Assembly (NCBI RefSeq): GCF_041916975.1
Contig: NZ_JAYRYK010000001.1
Span: forward strand, 868,001-932,000
Origin: Sphingosinicella sp041916975
Lineage (GTDB): Bacteria; Pseudomonadota; Alphaproteobacteria; Sphingomonadales; Sphingomonadaceae
DNA: 64,000 nucleotides
Direction: 5' to 3'
In this document: piece by piece, positions 1 to 8,265 of the stretch
Numbering within the stretch: position 1 is the first letter of the stretch
Layout: each line of letters starts with the position of its first letter
Position numbers and translations under genes: made by a program
Notes under the pieces: generated by a model
What the model was told of the DNA's origin: nothing
Database searches by the model: none
The model's input: only the letters and a program-made list of their open reading frames with translations

Positions 1-2184
1 GGTGCGCGGCGGATAGAGCGTGCCGGTGATCGGCAGACCGATCAGCCCCGAATTGACGAGCGCATTGGCGATCACGGTCTTGTCCGTAAGGTTGCGCCCG
101 AACACCGAAATCTCCCAGTTGTCGAGTGTGTAGCTCGCAAACACGTTGAGCAGCGTGTTCGGCTCGCGCGAGACATTCCGTTCCTTGAACGGTGTGAAGT
201 AGACGCGGTCCTGGAACCCCATCTCGCCCCGCAGACGCAAAGAGCCCGCGCCGACATTCGCCGTGTATTGGGCGGCAAGGTTGAGCGCGACCTCCGGCGC
301 CTGGATGATCGGATTGCCATCGAGAACGACCGGCGTGGGATTGAAGGGATCGGCGGGGTTGGCGGACTGGAAATCCTTGTAGCGTCCGTGCAGCCACGTC
401 GGCGTCACTTCCAGTTGCAGGCCCCTCAGCGGCCGCACGATCGCCTGCGCCTCGATGCCATAGATCGTGGAAGCGGCAGCGTTCTCGATGATCACCGTTG
501 TATTGACGACCTTCGATACCTGTAGATTCTTGTAATCATAGTAGAAGGCGTTGGCGTTGAGTTCGACACGGCCGTCGGCGAAGCTGCCGCGGAAGCCCGC
601 ATCGTAAGACCACAAGGTTTCCGGCTTGAAACCATCGTTGGCGAGGCCGGTGTTCGGATCGATGATATCGCCCAGGTTATAGCCGCCGCTCTTGAAGCCT
701 TTCGACATGGAGGCGTAGAAAAGCAGATCCTTGCGCGGGCTGAACTCCAGGCCGAACTTGGGCGTGACGGAATTTTCGGACCGGCGCGCATCACGCGTGG
801 CCGCCGGGATCAATTCGGCTCCGGGCACATAGGGTCGGAACAGATCCAGCTGGAACTGATCGGAGATGTCGTGCCGTTCCCAGCTGTAGCGCAGGCCGAG
901 CGTCGCCTTCAGCGTGTCGGTGAGCGCGTAGCTGCCCTGGCCGAAACCCGCGAGCGCTTTGGTCTTGACGTCGCCGTTCACTTCATAGCCCTGCACCATC
1001 AGGGCGGGCATTCCGATCGCCATGCGATCGAACGGAATGGCGACATTGCCGCTCAGCGACTCTTCGAAATAGAAGCCGCCGACCAGAAATTCGAACCGGC
1101 CGATTTCGCCAGCGAGCTGCAATTCCTGACTGAAATGATCGCCCTTCTCGGCGAAGGTGAAGCGAGAGATCGCCGCGCTCGTCGCATCGAGATCGGTGAG
1201 CAGGGAGTATTCGTTGTTGCGATAGCCCGTGATCGACGTGAGCGTAAGGTCGCCGAGACCCACTTCCAGCCGCGCCGACAGACCCCAGAAGGTGCGGTCG
1301 TTCTGCGGATCGAAATCGTTGGCGATGTCGCGCGGATCATTCGGCACGACGCCGCCCACCAGCAAGCCCACCGGGCTGATCACCGTGCTGGCACGGCCGA
1401 GATAATGGTTGCCGTAGTTGCGATCATCCTCGGTGGAGTAATCGGCGCTCAGGTCCAGCTTCGCCGTTTCGCCCAGCGCGAACGACAGCATACCGCGCAC
1501 GGCACGCCGCTTCGCATTGTCGATCTCGTTCCCCGTGGTGATGTTGCGACCATAGCCGTCATGATCCTCAGTCGAGAAAGCCACGCGGAAGCCGACGCCG
1601 TCCGTGATCGGCCCGCCGATCGCGCCCTCGGTCGTGATGGCGTTGTAATTGCCGTAGCCGAGATTCAGATACCCCTCGAAAGTGTCGGTGGGTCCGCGCG
1701 GGATGACGTTGATCGAGCCGCCGGTCGCGTTGCGGCCATAGAGAGTGCCCTGCGGCCCCCGCAGAACCTCGACCCGGTTCACGTCGAAGAATGTGCCGGT
1801 GGTCGCGGCCGGACGCGAGAGATAGACACCGTTCAAATGATAAGCGACGCGCCCTTCGCCGCCCGGGTTGATCGTGTCGAAACCGATACCGCGAATGGCG
1901 ATGCGCGCCTGCCCACCATAGCTGCCGAAGGTGAGGCTCGGCACGGCCATCGCCAGGCTGGCGACATCGGTGATGGCCCGGTCGGAGAGCGAGTCGCCCG
2001 AAAGCGCGCTGATCGCCAGCGGCACATCCTGAAGGCTCTCAGAGCGCTTCTGCGCGGTAACGATAATTTCTTCGCCGGCCCAAACGCTCGGCGCCTCGCT
2101 TGCCGTCTCGACCTGCGCGAAGGCCGTAGCGCTGAACAATCCTGCCGTGCCCGCGAGCAAGACGCACGTGTAGCGTGAAATCAT
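1..2184 (-). CDS. TonB-dependent receptor (3' end beyond window)
   Basis: Outer-membrane TonB-dependent receptor that would import a large or poorly diffusing substrate using TonB energy. The first 23 residues are a signal peptide ending in TAFAQ. A short segment EEIIVTAQKR follows, typical of sphingomonad receptors, then a plug domain with VEVLRGPQGTLYGRNATGG near residue 110, then a long beta-barrel with repeated aromatic-rich strands. 728 codons are visible and the C-terminal end, including the terminal aromatic residue, lies before base 1. The ATG at 2184 follows GGGAGGG at good spacing. It lies 104 bp downstream of the Rieske oxygenase gene on the same strand, which suggests it feeds that pathway. 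The family lacks siderophore-receptor hallmarks and resembles receptors found beside aromatic or terpenoid catabolic genes; the substrate is inferred only from context. Confidence 0.93.
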   Translation of the reverse strand, partial: MISRYTCVLLAGTAGLFSATAFAQVETASEAPSVWAGEEIIVTAQKRSESLQDVPLAISALSGDSLSDRAITDVASLAMAVPSLTFGSYGGQARIAIRGIGFDTINPGGEGRVAYHLNGVYLSRPAATTGTFFDVNRVEVLRGPQGTLYGRNATGGSINVIPRGPTDTFEGYLNLGYGNYNAITTEGAIGGPITDGVGFRVAFSTEDHDGYGRNITTGNEIDNAKRRAVRGMLSFALGETAKLDLSADYSTEDDRNYGNHYLGRASTVISPVGLLVGGVVPNDPRDIANDFDPQNDRTFWGLSARLEVGLGDLTLTSITGYRNNEYSLLTDLDATSAAISRFTFAEKGDHFSQELQLAGEIGRFEFLVGGFYFEESLSGNVAIPFDRMAIGMPALMVQGYEVNGDVKTKALAGFGQGSYALTDTLKATLGLRYSWERHDISDQFQLDLFRPYVPGAELIPAATRDARRSENSVTPKFGLEFSPRKDLLFYASMSKGFKSGGYNLGDIIDPNTGLANDGFKPETLWSYDAGFRGSFADGRVELNANAFYYDYKNLQVSKVVNTTVIIENAAASTIYGIEAQAIVRPLRGLQLEVTPTWLHGRYKDFQSANPADPFNPTPVVLDGNPIIQAPEVALNLAAQYTANVGAGSLRLRGEMGFQDRVYFTPFKERNVSREPNTLLNVFASYTLDNWEISVFGRNLTDKTVIANALVNSGLIGLPITGTLYPPRT

Positions 2185-2238
2185 TTTTCCCTCCCCTGCC
2201 GCGCGCCGGGCCGTCCCTGACCGTTTGCGCTGTTTTTT

Positions 2239-2257
2239 GTTCGTATGTTTTATGAAC
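2239..2257. promoter_or_regulatory. Imperfect palindrome, candidate TetR-type operator
   Basis: The 19-mer GTTCGTATGTTTTATGAAC has 7-bp arms (GTTCGTA and TATGAAC, 6 of 7 complementary) around a 5-bp centre. It lies in an AT-richer patch of the gap between the Rieske oxygenase stop and the receptor start, about 55 bp before the receptor ATG. Size and symmetry fit a TetR-family operator, and a TetR gene lies at 4663-5295. The regulator assignment is inference. Confidence 0.4.
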
Positions 2258-2288
2258 TCGACGATTGCGTAGTCATCAGGGCCGCCCT

Positions 2289-3347
2289 CTATTCGGCCGC
2301 AACCTGCGCTTCTCCGGCCTCTCCGCCCTCCTGACGGATCAGCTTCGAAAGGATGCGGCGTGCCTGCACTGCCGCGATGTCGGTTTCGAGAATTGCCGGC
2401 GACAGATCGAACAGAGGGCGACGGCCCATCATCTCGAAACACTGTGCGATCACCGGCTCGTCCTCCTCGGCGAAAGCCTTCATCGCGATCTCGCCCATGA
2501 TCCGCGTCTTGTCGCTGTTCTCCAGTTCCCAGTTTCGGGAAATCGCGAAGAAATAATGGCAGCTGTTCGCGGTCTCCGGCACGATCAGATGCGCGCTCGG
2601 AATCAGGAGACCGTTTTCAGGCGGCTGTCCCACGGGGGTGATGCCGATATCGAGCAGGAGCGAACTCGCCGGGTCCCACCGCATGGATGCCCGCATGTCC
2701 CCGCGCGCTTCCTTATAGAAATGCGCCATGAGTGGCGTCGGCGCGGAATTGTAGAAGGTATAATCGGAATAGACTGTAGAGCCCTCGGTCCGGAAATCGT
2801 AGTGCAGCGAGGATCCCAGAGTATCCTCCGGTGATGCGCCGACCGTATCGAGATGCAGATAGGTGCCGTGCGTGAGATCGAGCAGATTGTCGATCACGAG
2901 CTGGTAATCCGCGTTGATCTTCAGATAGCCGGTCGTCCCTGCCCAGCCTTCCGCCTCGACGAAATAGAGATCCATGATCGTATCAGGATCAGCCGCGGCG
3001 GGCTCTCCCATCCACACCCAGATCGCGCCATGCCGCTCCGCCACTGGATAGGCGCGGATATGGGCGCGGGGCGGAACCGTGCCGCTGCCATGCGGGTTTT
3101 TCGTGCAGGTGCCGGTGCGATCGAATTGCAGGCCGTGATAGCCGCATTCGATGACGTCGCCCCGCACGCGCCCGATCGAAAGCGGTGCAAACCGATGCGG
3201 ACAGCGGCCCTCGAGCGCGGCCACGCTGCCCGCCTCCGTGCGAAACAGCACGATGGGCTCGTCGCAGATGCGGATGCCGATCGGCTTCTCGCCCAGATCG
3301 CCGGACCAGCCGGCGCAGTACCATGAGTTCCTCAGGAAGGAGGTCAT
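2289..3347 (-). CDS. Rieske-type aromatic/vanillate O-demethylase-like oxygenase
   Basis: Terminal oxygenase component of a two-component Rieske non-haem iron oxygenase, 352 residues, closest in layout to VanA-type O-demethylases. The [2Fe-2S] ligands are C49, H51, C68 and H71 (CPHR and CGYHGL). The mononuclear iron motif is visible as N154, D157, H160 and H165, so the enzyme should be active. It needs an electron-transfer partner; no reductase is adjacent, though a [2Fe-2S] ferredoxin is encoded far away at 58210. A TTG at 3353 is in frame, but the ATG at 3347 has AAGGA seven bases upstream and is preferred. It starts 11 bp after the MBL hydrolase gene, so the two are probably co-transcribed. 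Substrate not determinable from sequence; an aryl methyl ether or a side-chain hydroxylation is plausible. Confidence 0.9.
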   Translation of the reverse strand: MTSFLRNSWYCAGWSGDLGEKPIGIRICDEPIVLFRTEAGSVAALEGRCPHRFAPLSIGRVRGDVIECGYHGLQFDRTGTCTKNPHGSGTVPPRAHIRAYPVAERHGAIWVWMGEPAAADPDTIMDLYFVEAEGWAGTTGYLKINADYQLVIDNLLDLTHGTYLHLDTVGASPEDTLGSSLHYDFRTEGSTVYSDYTFYNSAPTPLMAHFYKEARGDMRASMRWDPASSLLLDIGITPVGQPPENGLLIPSAHLIVPETANSCHYFFAISRNWELENSDKTRIMGEIAMKAFAEEDEPVIAQCFEMMGRRPLFDLSPAILETDIAAVQARRILSKLIRQEGGEAGEAQVAAE

Positions 3348-3358
3348 CAACAAGTCCT

Positions 3359-4387
3359 TCAGTGCGCGTGGTCGCAGTTCGTGTGCGCGGTAGCGGGTGG
3401 CGGCGGCGGAACGCGCGGCTTGCCGAGCCCCTCCGCACGGTAGCGGCGATCGAGCGTGGCCATGCGCCCGAACATCTCCATGACATCGCGCGCGGACGTA
3501 TCGCCATTGAGCTCGCGATAGATCGTATCCACGGTCACCGCGATCCGCTCGGGGTCCTCAAGCGCGCCGAAGGCGCCGAGGCTGATATCCTGCGCGGCCT
3601 CCCAGCTATCCATGCCGGCCGCGTGGCGCCGCTTCGCCTCCGTCTCGACGAAAGCGAGATAGTCGCGATTTGCCTGGACGCCGCGCTTGTCGGTCATCGG
3701 CCCATGGCCCGGCACGATCAGATCCACATCCATGGCGAGCATCCGGTCGCAGGCGGCGATCCAGTTGCGCACCGGCCCCGACCAGCTGATCGGCGTACCG
3801 TCGATGAACAATATGTCGCCGGTGTAGAGGATCCTGTCCTCCGGCACATGGACGAGCGTGTCGCCGCCGGTATGGGCGGGGCCGACGACGATCAACTCGA
3901 CCGTCTTGTCGCCCACCTTCAGCGTCCTGGCACCGCCCGCAAAAGTTTCGTCAGGCAGCCGCAGCTTCACGCCGGCAAAGTCGAACGCGCCGAAAATCTC
4001 CTCCAGATAAACGCCGAGTGGCCCCATCTGGCTTGTCTGACCCATGAGAGCCGCGAGCATTTCCGGCGGCGCATCTTCCTTCATCTCGTGGTCGGTGGCG
4101 GCCGAAGCGATGATCCGCGCCTCCGTCAGCAGGCGGTTGCCGAAGGTGTGGTCTCCATTGGCGTGGGTATTGACCAGTTGGCCGATCTCGCCTGCGCCGA
4201 AGCCGGTCGCGTCCTTCATCACGGCAAGCATTTCAGCGGTGAGGCGCTCGTCGAACAGCGTGTCGACCAGCAGTGCCTGATCCCCATCGATGATCAGCCC
4301 GGCGTTGTTGTAACCCCAGGTGCCCGATGGCTGCAGGTAGGCGTAATTGCCATTGCCGATCTGCTGCAGGCCTTTTTCGAAGCGCAT
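3359..4387 (-). CDS. MBL-fold metallo-hydrolase with HxNxDH motif
   Basis: Metallo-beta-lactamase-fold hydrolase, 342 residues, probably cytoplasmic because no signal peptide is visible. The first metal motif reads NTHANGDH (H75, N77, D79, H80), so the second histidine of the usual HxHxDH is asparagine. The later ligands are present in GPAHTGGD, TGDILF and VPGHGP. An upstream in-frame extension to 4492 exists, but the ATG at 4387 is preceded by GGAGGAG at ideal spacing. It is the first gene of a likely MBL-Rieske transcript and follows the TetR gene after a 275-bp gap. Members with this substitution are common among poorly characterised hydrolases; a lactone, thioester or ester substrate would fit the pathway but is inference. 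Confidence 0.85.
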   Translation of the reverse strand: MRFEKGLQQIGNGNYAYLQPSGTWGYNNAGLIIDGDQALLVDTLFDERLTAEMLAVMKDATGFGAGEIGQLVNTHANGDHTFGNRLLTEARIIASAATDHEMKEDAPPEMLAALMGQTSQMGPLGVYLEEIFGAFDFAGVKLRLPDETFAGGARTLKVGDKTVELIVVGPAHTGGDTLVHVPEDRILYTGDILFIDGTPISWSGPVRNWIAACDRMLAMDVDLIVPGHGPMTDKRGVQANRDYLAFVETEAKRRHAAGMDSWEAAQDISLGAFGALEDPERIAVTVDTIYRELNGDTSARDVMEMFGRMATLDRRYRAEGLGKPRVPPPPPATAHTNCDHAH

Positions 4388-4662
4388 CCTCTTCTCCTCC
4401 CCTGCAGTCGATCCGAGGTGAGTCCCTCCCCGAACGACATCATTTGTGTCGCTGCTGACCGTAGTGCTCGCATAGAAAAAACAGACGATCAAGATATTTT
4501 AGACAAACAAACAATTTTTGATGTACAATTGCCTTTCACGACGATGGCGCACGTCATGCCGCCGCCCATGCGCTCCGTCTGAGACGGGCACAGCAGCACT
4601 CAGTCGCCGATCATCACGACTCTCTGGTTTCATTGAACGCCTTGACGTCGGCGCGGCCGTTC
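4388..4662. promoter_or_regulatory. Intergenic promoter region upstream of MBL-Rieske genes
   Basis: This 275-bp gap has no convincing gene. Around 4477-4530 it holds the most AT-rich stretch of the left arm, with several runs such as CAAACAAACAATTTTTG, in otherwise high-GC DNA. That suggests a regulated promoter firing leftward into the MBL and Rieske genes. I cannot fix a -35/-10 pair or a clean operator palindrome. Confidence 0.35.
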
Positions 4663-5295
4663 TCAGCCCCCCGCGTACGGATCGGGACGCGGCGACAGTC
4701 CTTGCAACATGAACTCGACGCTCTGCTTCATCAGCGCCAGCAAGGCCGCGGATCGGCCGGATTGTGCGCGGTGCCCGAACCAGCTGAGCGCCCCGGCCAG
4801 CGTGAATGCCGCGACCTTCGCGTCGCATGGCGCGATCGACCCATCGGCGATCCCATCCTCGACCAGCCGCCGCAGGCGCCGATCCACCTCCGCTTCGACG
4901 GCCCTCACACGGACGAGGCTTTCGGGCGAAAGATCGTGGTCAGCCAGTCGGACCAGACAGATGCCGAAATCGGTAATCACGACATTCGCATAGGCTTCAA
5001 GCGCGGCGACCAGCCGTTCACGGCCATTTTGCCGGGATTGCAACCCAGCTTCGCACGCCTCGCTGAACATCCCGTAGCCCACGTTCAGGCACTCGAAGAG
5101 GATGTCCTCCTTGCTGCGGAAATAATGATAAACGGTGGGCTTGGTGACGCCGAGACGCTCCGCGATGCCGTCGAGCGAGGTCTTGTGATAGCCGCTCTCC
5201 ACGAACATGCGCGCAGCGACGCGCAGCACCGCCTCGCGCTTCATGGCCCTCTGGCGTTCTCGCTCTGCACTCGGCTTCCAGGGCGACTGCGCCAT
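4663..5295 (-). CDS. TetR/AcrR family transcriptional regulator
   Basis: DNA-binding repressor of the TetR family, 210 residues. The N-terminal helix-turn-helix is clear at about residues 20-65 (AARMFVESGYHKTSLDGIAERLGVTKPTVYHYF), and the remainder is a helical ligand-binding domain typical of regulators that sense acyl-CoA or aromatic ligands. The ATG at 5295 has AGGAGAA at good spacing, so the 12-codon upstream extension is rejected. It lies 102 bp after the acyl-CoA dehydrogenase gene on the same strand and between the beta-oxidation operon and the MBL-Rieske-receptor genes. That position makes it the likely controller of all of them, with candidate operators at 2239-2257 and 9472-9483. 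Confidence 0.9.
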   Translation of the reverse strand: MAQSPWKPSAERERQRAMKREAVLRVAARMFVESGYHKTSLDGIAERLGVTKPTVYHYFRSKEDILFECLNVGYGMFSEACEAGLQSRQNGRERLVAALEAYANVVITDFGICLVRLADHDLSPESLVRVRAVEAEVDRRLRRLVEDGIADGSIAPCDAKVAAFTLAGALSWFGHRAQSGRSAALLALMKQSVEFMLQGLSPRPDPYAGG

Positions 5296-5397
5296 CCGAT
5301 TCTCCTGCCCGGTTGTTTCCGATACCATCATGACGACGAAGCCGCCGCCACTCCAGCCCGGACAGCGCCGTACAGACCGCGGCCGGTACGCCGCCGT

Positions 5398-6552
5398 CTA
5401 TAGGCTCCGCGCGATCAGCAGTTTCATGATTTCGCTGGTGCCTCCGTAGATACGCTGCACACGCGCGTCCACGAACATGCGGCCGATCGGATAGTCCGCC
5501 ATGAAGCCGTTGCCGCCAAAGAGCTGCAGGCAGCGATCGATGACGATGCCCTGCCGCTCGGTGCACCACAGCTTCGCCATCGAAGCCGTTGCCGCGTCGA
5601 GCGCGCCTTCCAGATGCAGGCGGATGCAATCGTCCACGAATGCGCGCGCCGCCGCGATTTCGGTGCGGCATTCGGCAAGCGCGAACTGGCTGTTCTGGAA
5701 ATCGGCAACCGTCTTGCCGAACGCCTTGCGCTGACGCACGTAATCGAGCGTCAGCGCAAGCGCACGTTCCATCGCGGCAACCGCACCGACCGCGATCACC
5801 AGCCGCTCCTGCGGCAGCTCGTGCATCAGCATGGCGAAGCCCCGACCTTCGGTTCCGCCGAGAAGATTGTCCGTCGGAACAACGGCACCGTCGTAGAACA
5901 GCTCCGACGTGTCGGACATGTGAAGCCCGATCTTGTCGAGCTTGCGCCCCCGCGCGAACCCCGGCGCGTCGGCTTCCACACCGATCAGCGAAAGCCCCTT
6001 CGCGCCAGCGCCGGGCTCCGTCGTGCACACCGTCAACACCAGATCGGCAAGCTGGCCGTTGCTGATGAAGGTCTTTTGTCCGTCGATGCGGAACGTGTCC
6101 CCGTCCCGCACGGCGCGCGTCGAAATCGCCTGCAGATCGGATCCCGCGCCCGGTTCCGTCATGGCCACCGCGCCGACGATCTCGCCGCGCGCCATCGCCG
6201 GCAGCCACCGTGCCTTTTGCGCTTCGCTTCCGAAATCGCGAATGTACGGCGCGACGATGGCATTGTGCAGCGCGACCGAGAAGCCGATGCCGAAGCCTGC
6301 GTATTCCAGTTCCTCGACGATCACGCAGTCATGCGCGAAGGTGCCGCCACCGCCGCCATATTCGGTGGGCATCGACACGCAGAGCAGCCCCGCCTCGCCG
6401 GCGATGCGCCACGCCTCACGGTCCACGATGCCGCGCGCAAGCCAGGCTTCAAGTTCAGGCGTGAAATGCCGCCGGATCAGCCCGCGCACCGAGGCGCGGA
6501 ACATCTCCAGTTCCTCGGTGATCCACGGCGCGGGGCGGCGGGCGATGTCCAT
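5398..6552 (-). CDS. Acyl-CoA dehydrogenase family protein
   Basis: FAD-dependent alpha,beta-dehydrogenation of an acyl-CoA thioester, 384 residues, the usual length. It shows the nucleotide motif AMTEPGAGSD and the C-terminal signature RIYGGTSEIMK. The MCAD-type glutamate of YEGT is glycine here, as in long-chain and isovaleryl-CoA dehydrogenases, whose base sits in helix G; LPQERL supplies a candidate glutamate. So it is probably catalytic and of the LCAD/IVD type. The ATG at 6552 lies 8 bp after the SDR stop, and the much longer open frame running upstream to 7110 is a shadow of the SDR gene. It is the last gene of the thiolase-MaoC-MaoC-SDR-ACAD operon. Confidence 0.93.
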   Translation of the reverse strand: MDIARRPAPWITEELEMFRASVRGLIRRHFTPELEAWLARGIVDREAWRIAGEAGLLCVSMPTEYGGGGGTFAHDCVIVEELEYAGFGIGFSVALHNAIVAPYIRDFGSEAQKARWLPAMARGEIVGAVAMTEPGAGSDLQAISTRAVRDGDTFRIDGQKTFISNGQLADLVLTVCTTEPGAGAKGLSLIGVEADAPGFARGRKLDKIGLHMSDTSELFYDGAVVPTDNLLGGTEGRGFAMLMHELPQERLVIAVGAVAAMERALALTLDYVRQRKAFGKTVADFQNSQFALAECRTEIAAARAFVDDCIRLHLEGALDAATASMAKLWCTERQGIVIDRCLQLFGGNGFMADYPIGRMFVDARVQRIYGGTSEIMKLLIARSL

Positions 6553-6560
6553 GCCGTGCC

Positions 6561-7391
6561 CTAGAGCCGAATGCCGCCGCCGACGGTGACGAGCTCGCCC
6601 GAGATGTAATCGGATTCGGGACTGCAGAAGAGATAGACGCCGTTCGCCGCTTCTTCCGGCGTGCCGGCGCGCCCGATGGGAATCATCTGCTTTTCCATCG
6701 CGCTCAGAAACGCGGGCTGCACGCCGACGGCAATCTCGCGGCCTTCCACATCGATCGTCGCGCCGCCCGATGTCAGCGGCTGCGTGAGCCGTGTGTTGAT
6801 AAGCCCGAAGGCGACGCAATTGACGTTGACCTTGTAGCGTCCCCACTCCTTCGCCAGCGTCCGCGTCATGCCGACCAACGCCGCTTTTGCCGACGCGTAG
6901 TTCACCTGCCCGGCATTGCCGCCGATGCCCGCGATCGAGGCGATGTTGACAACCTTTCGAAAAACTTCGCGGCCTTCGTCGGCCTCCTTGCGCGACAGGA
7001 TGCGAATGGGCTCCGCCGCGGCGCGGAGGACGCGGAACGGTGCCTTGACGTGGACATCGTACATCGCGTCGAATTGTTCGTCGGACATCTTGTGGATGAC
7101 ATTGTCCCACGTGTAGCCGGCGTTGTTCACGATGATGTCGAGGCCACCGAAGCCCTCCATCGCAGCGCGTACGAAACGATCCGCAAAACCATCGTCGGTA
7201 ACGCTGCCGACAACGGCGATGGCGTCACTGCCCACCGCGCGGATCGCCGCCACGGTTTCTTCCGCAGGGTCGGCATCCAGGTCGTTCACAACCACGCGCG
7301 CGCCCTCGCCCGCAAGCTTGAGCGCCAATGCGCGCCCGATGCCGCGCCCCGAACCCGAAACCAGCGCGACCTTGCCCTTGAGCTTGCTCAT
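6561..7391 (-). CDS. SDR-family 3-hydroxyacyl-CoA/3-oxoacyl reductase-type dehydrogenase
   Basis: Short-chain dehydrogenase/reductase of 276 residues. It has the NAD(P) glycine motif SGSGRGIG near residue 12, NNAG at about 90, the catalytic Ser in VVNIASIAG and the YASAK active-site Tyr/Lys pair. The C-terminal half ends with the usual GGELVTVGGG-like turn. Asp in VVVNDLDAD after strand 2 suggests NAD rather than NADP. It overlaps the upstream MaoC gene by 4 bp (ATGA), indicating translational coupling. In this operon it most likely oxidises the 3-hydroxyacyl-CoA made by the hydratases, before thiolytic or aldol cleavage. The ATG at 7391 was chosen over longer in-frame extensions because the Rossmann strand begins immediately after it. 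Confidence 0.92.
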   Translation of the reverse strand: MSKLKGKVALVSGSGRGIGRALALKLAGEGARVVVNDLDADPAEETVAAIRAVGSDAIAVVGSVTDDGFADRFVRAAMEGFGGLDIIVNNAGYTWDNVIHKMSDEQFDAMYDVHVKAPFRVLRAAAEPIRILSRKEADEGREVFRKVVNIASIAGIGGNAGQVNYASAKAALVGMTRTLAKEWGRYKVNVNCVAFGLINTRLTQPLTSGGATIDVEGREIAVGVQPAFLSAMEKQMIPIGRAGTPEEAANGVYLFCSPESDYISGELVTVGGGIRL

Positions 7392-7828
7392 CGATTGTCC
7401 CCTTCCACGAGCGCGACCACGGCGTCGCCCGCCAATTTCACTTCGCCTGTCTGATTGCGTGCCGTCAGCGCCAGCGTCGCAACGGGCACGCCGTTCTGCT
7501 CGCCGATCGACTGCAATGTCGCCGTGCAAGTGATCGCATCGCCAAGATGGGTGATCGCCTGAAACCGTGTGCTGAAACGCCTGTGCCGTTCCACCGGCGC
7601 GACACGGTTCAGCAGATTGCCGAGATACGCCATCACCAGCATTCCATGCGCGAAGACATCAGGAAAACCCGCCCGCTTCGCGAAGTCGATGTCGACATGG
7701 ATCGGATTGTGATCGCCCGATGCGCCGCAATAGAGCGCCAGCGTGTGCCGCGTGATCGGCGGCATGGTGAGGCTGGCGATCTCGGTTCCCGGCGGCGTGC
7801 CGCCGTCCAATGCAACGCGCTCAGCCAT
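7388..7828 (-). CDS. MaoC-family enoyl-CoA hydratase (catalytic half)
   Basis: Single hot-dog-domain protein of 146 residues with the R-specific hydratase 2 motif ASGDHNPIHVD, where the Asp and His are catalytic. It adds water to a 2-enoyl-CoA. It overlaps the upstream paralogous hydratase gene by 8 bp and the downstream SDR gene by 4 bp. Paired single-domain MaoC proteins of this sort form hetero-oligomers in steroid side-chain degradation (ChsH1/ChsH2), one subunit carrying the catalytic residues. This one keeps them, so it should be the active subunit. The ATG at 7828 is the natural start. Confidence 0.9.
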   Translation of the reverse strand: MAERVALDGGTPPGTEIASLTMPPITRHTLALYCGASGDHNPIHVDIDFAKRAGFPDVFAHGMLVMAYLGNLLNRVAPVERHRRFSTRFQAITHLGDAITCTATLQSIGEQNGVPVATLALTARNQTGEVKLAGDAVVALVEGDNR

Positions 7829-8264
7829 TTCGCACCACCAGTGTCGTTGTTGCCGTCAGGGCAAGCGTGCCGTCTGCCTTGCGCGCCTCGCGTTCGATGG
7901 TCGCGAAGACGAGCGCGCCGCCCTTCTTTTCGTAGACATCGGCAACGCGCGAGGTGAAGCGGATCGTATCGCCCGCGAAGATCGGCGCCCGGTAATCGAA
8001 ACGCTGTTCGGCATGGAGCAGCTTGCCGAGATCGATGCCGAGCTGCCCGAGGAAATCGAGCGGCTCGTCGCGGTCCATTTCGAGGCAGAAGCCGAGCGTG
8101 GGCGGTGCGGGGATGGCGGGATAGCCCGCCGCGCGCGCCGCCTCGGCATTGGCGAAGGCCGGATCGTCCTGCCCGGTCGCACGCGCGAAGAAGCGAAGCC
8201 GCCCCGCCTCGACGACGTGTTCGGAGGGTTTCAGCTCAAGGCCGATATGGCTGCGATCGACCAT
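7821..8264 (-). CDS. MaoC/FAS1-like dehydratase partner subunit
   Basis: Second hot-dog-fold protein, 147 residues, resembling the N-terminal half of double-hot-dog hydratases (FAS1-type dehydratase region). The segment equivalent to the hydratase motif reads ATGQDDPAFAN, so the catalytic His position is not conserved. It probably binds the acyl chain and pairs with the product of 7388-7828. It begins one base after the thiolase stop, which indicates tight co-expression. Function as a non-catalytic partner is inferred from the missing residue and from known heterodimeric hydratases. Confidence 0.88.
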   Translation of the reverse strand: MVDRSHIGLELKPSEHVVEAGRLRFFARATGQDDPAFANAEAARAAGYPAIPAPPTLGFCLEMDRDEPLDFLGQLGIDLGKLLHAEQRFDYRAPIFAGDTIRFTSRVADVYEKKGGALVFATIEREARKADGTLALTATTTLVVRNG

Positions 8265-8265
8265 G

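Noticed and set aside
5398..7110. A 570-codon version of the acyl-CoA dehydrogenase running through the SDR gene
   Set aside because: The first 186 codons are antisense-like low-complexity sequence overlapping the SDR gene in another frame; the ATG at 6552 matches the family start.
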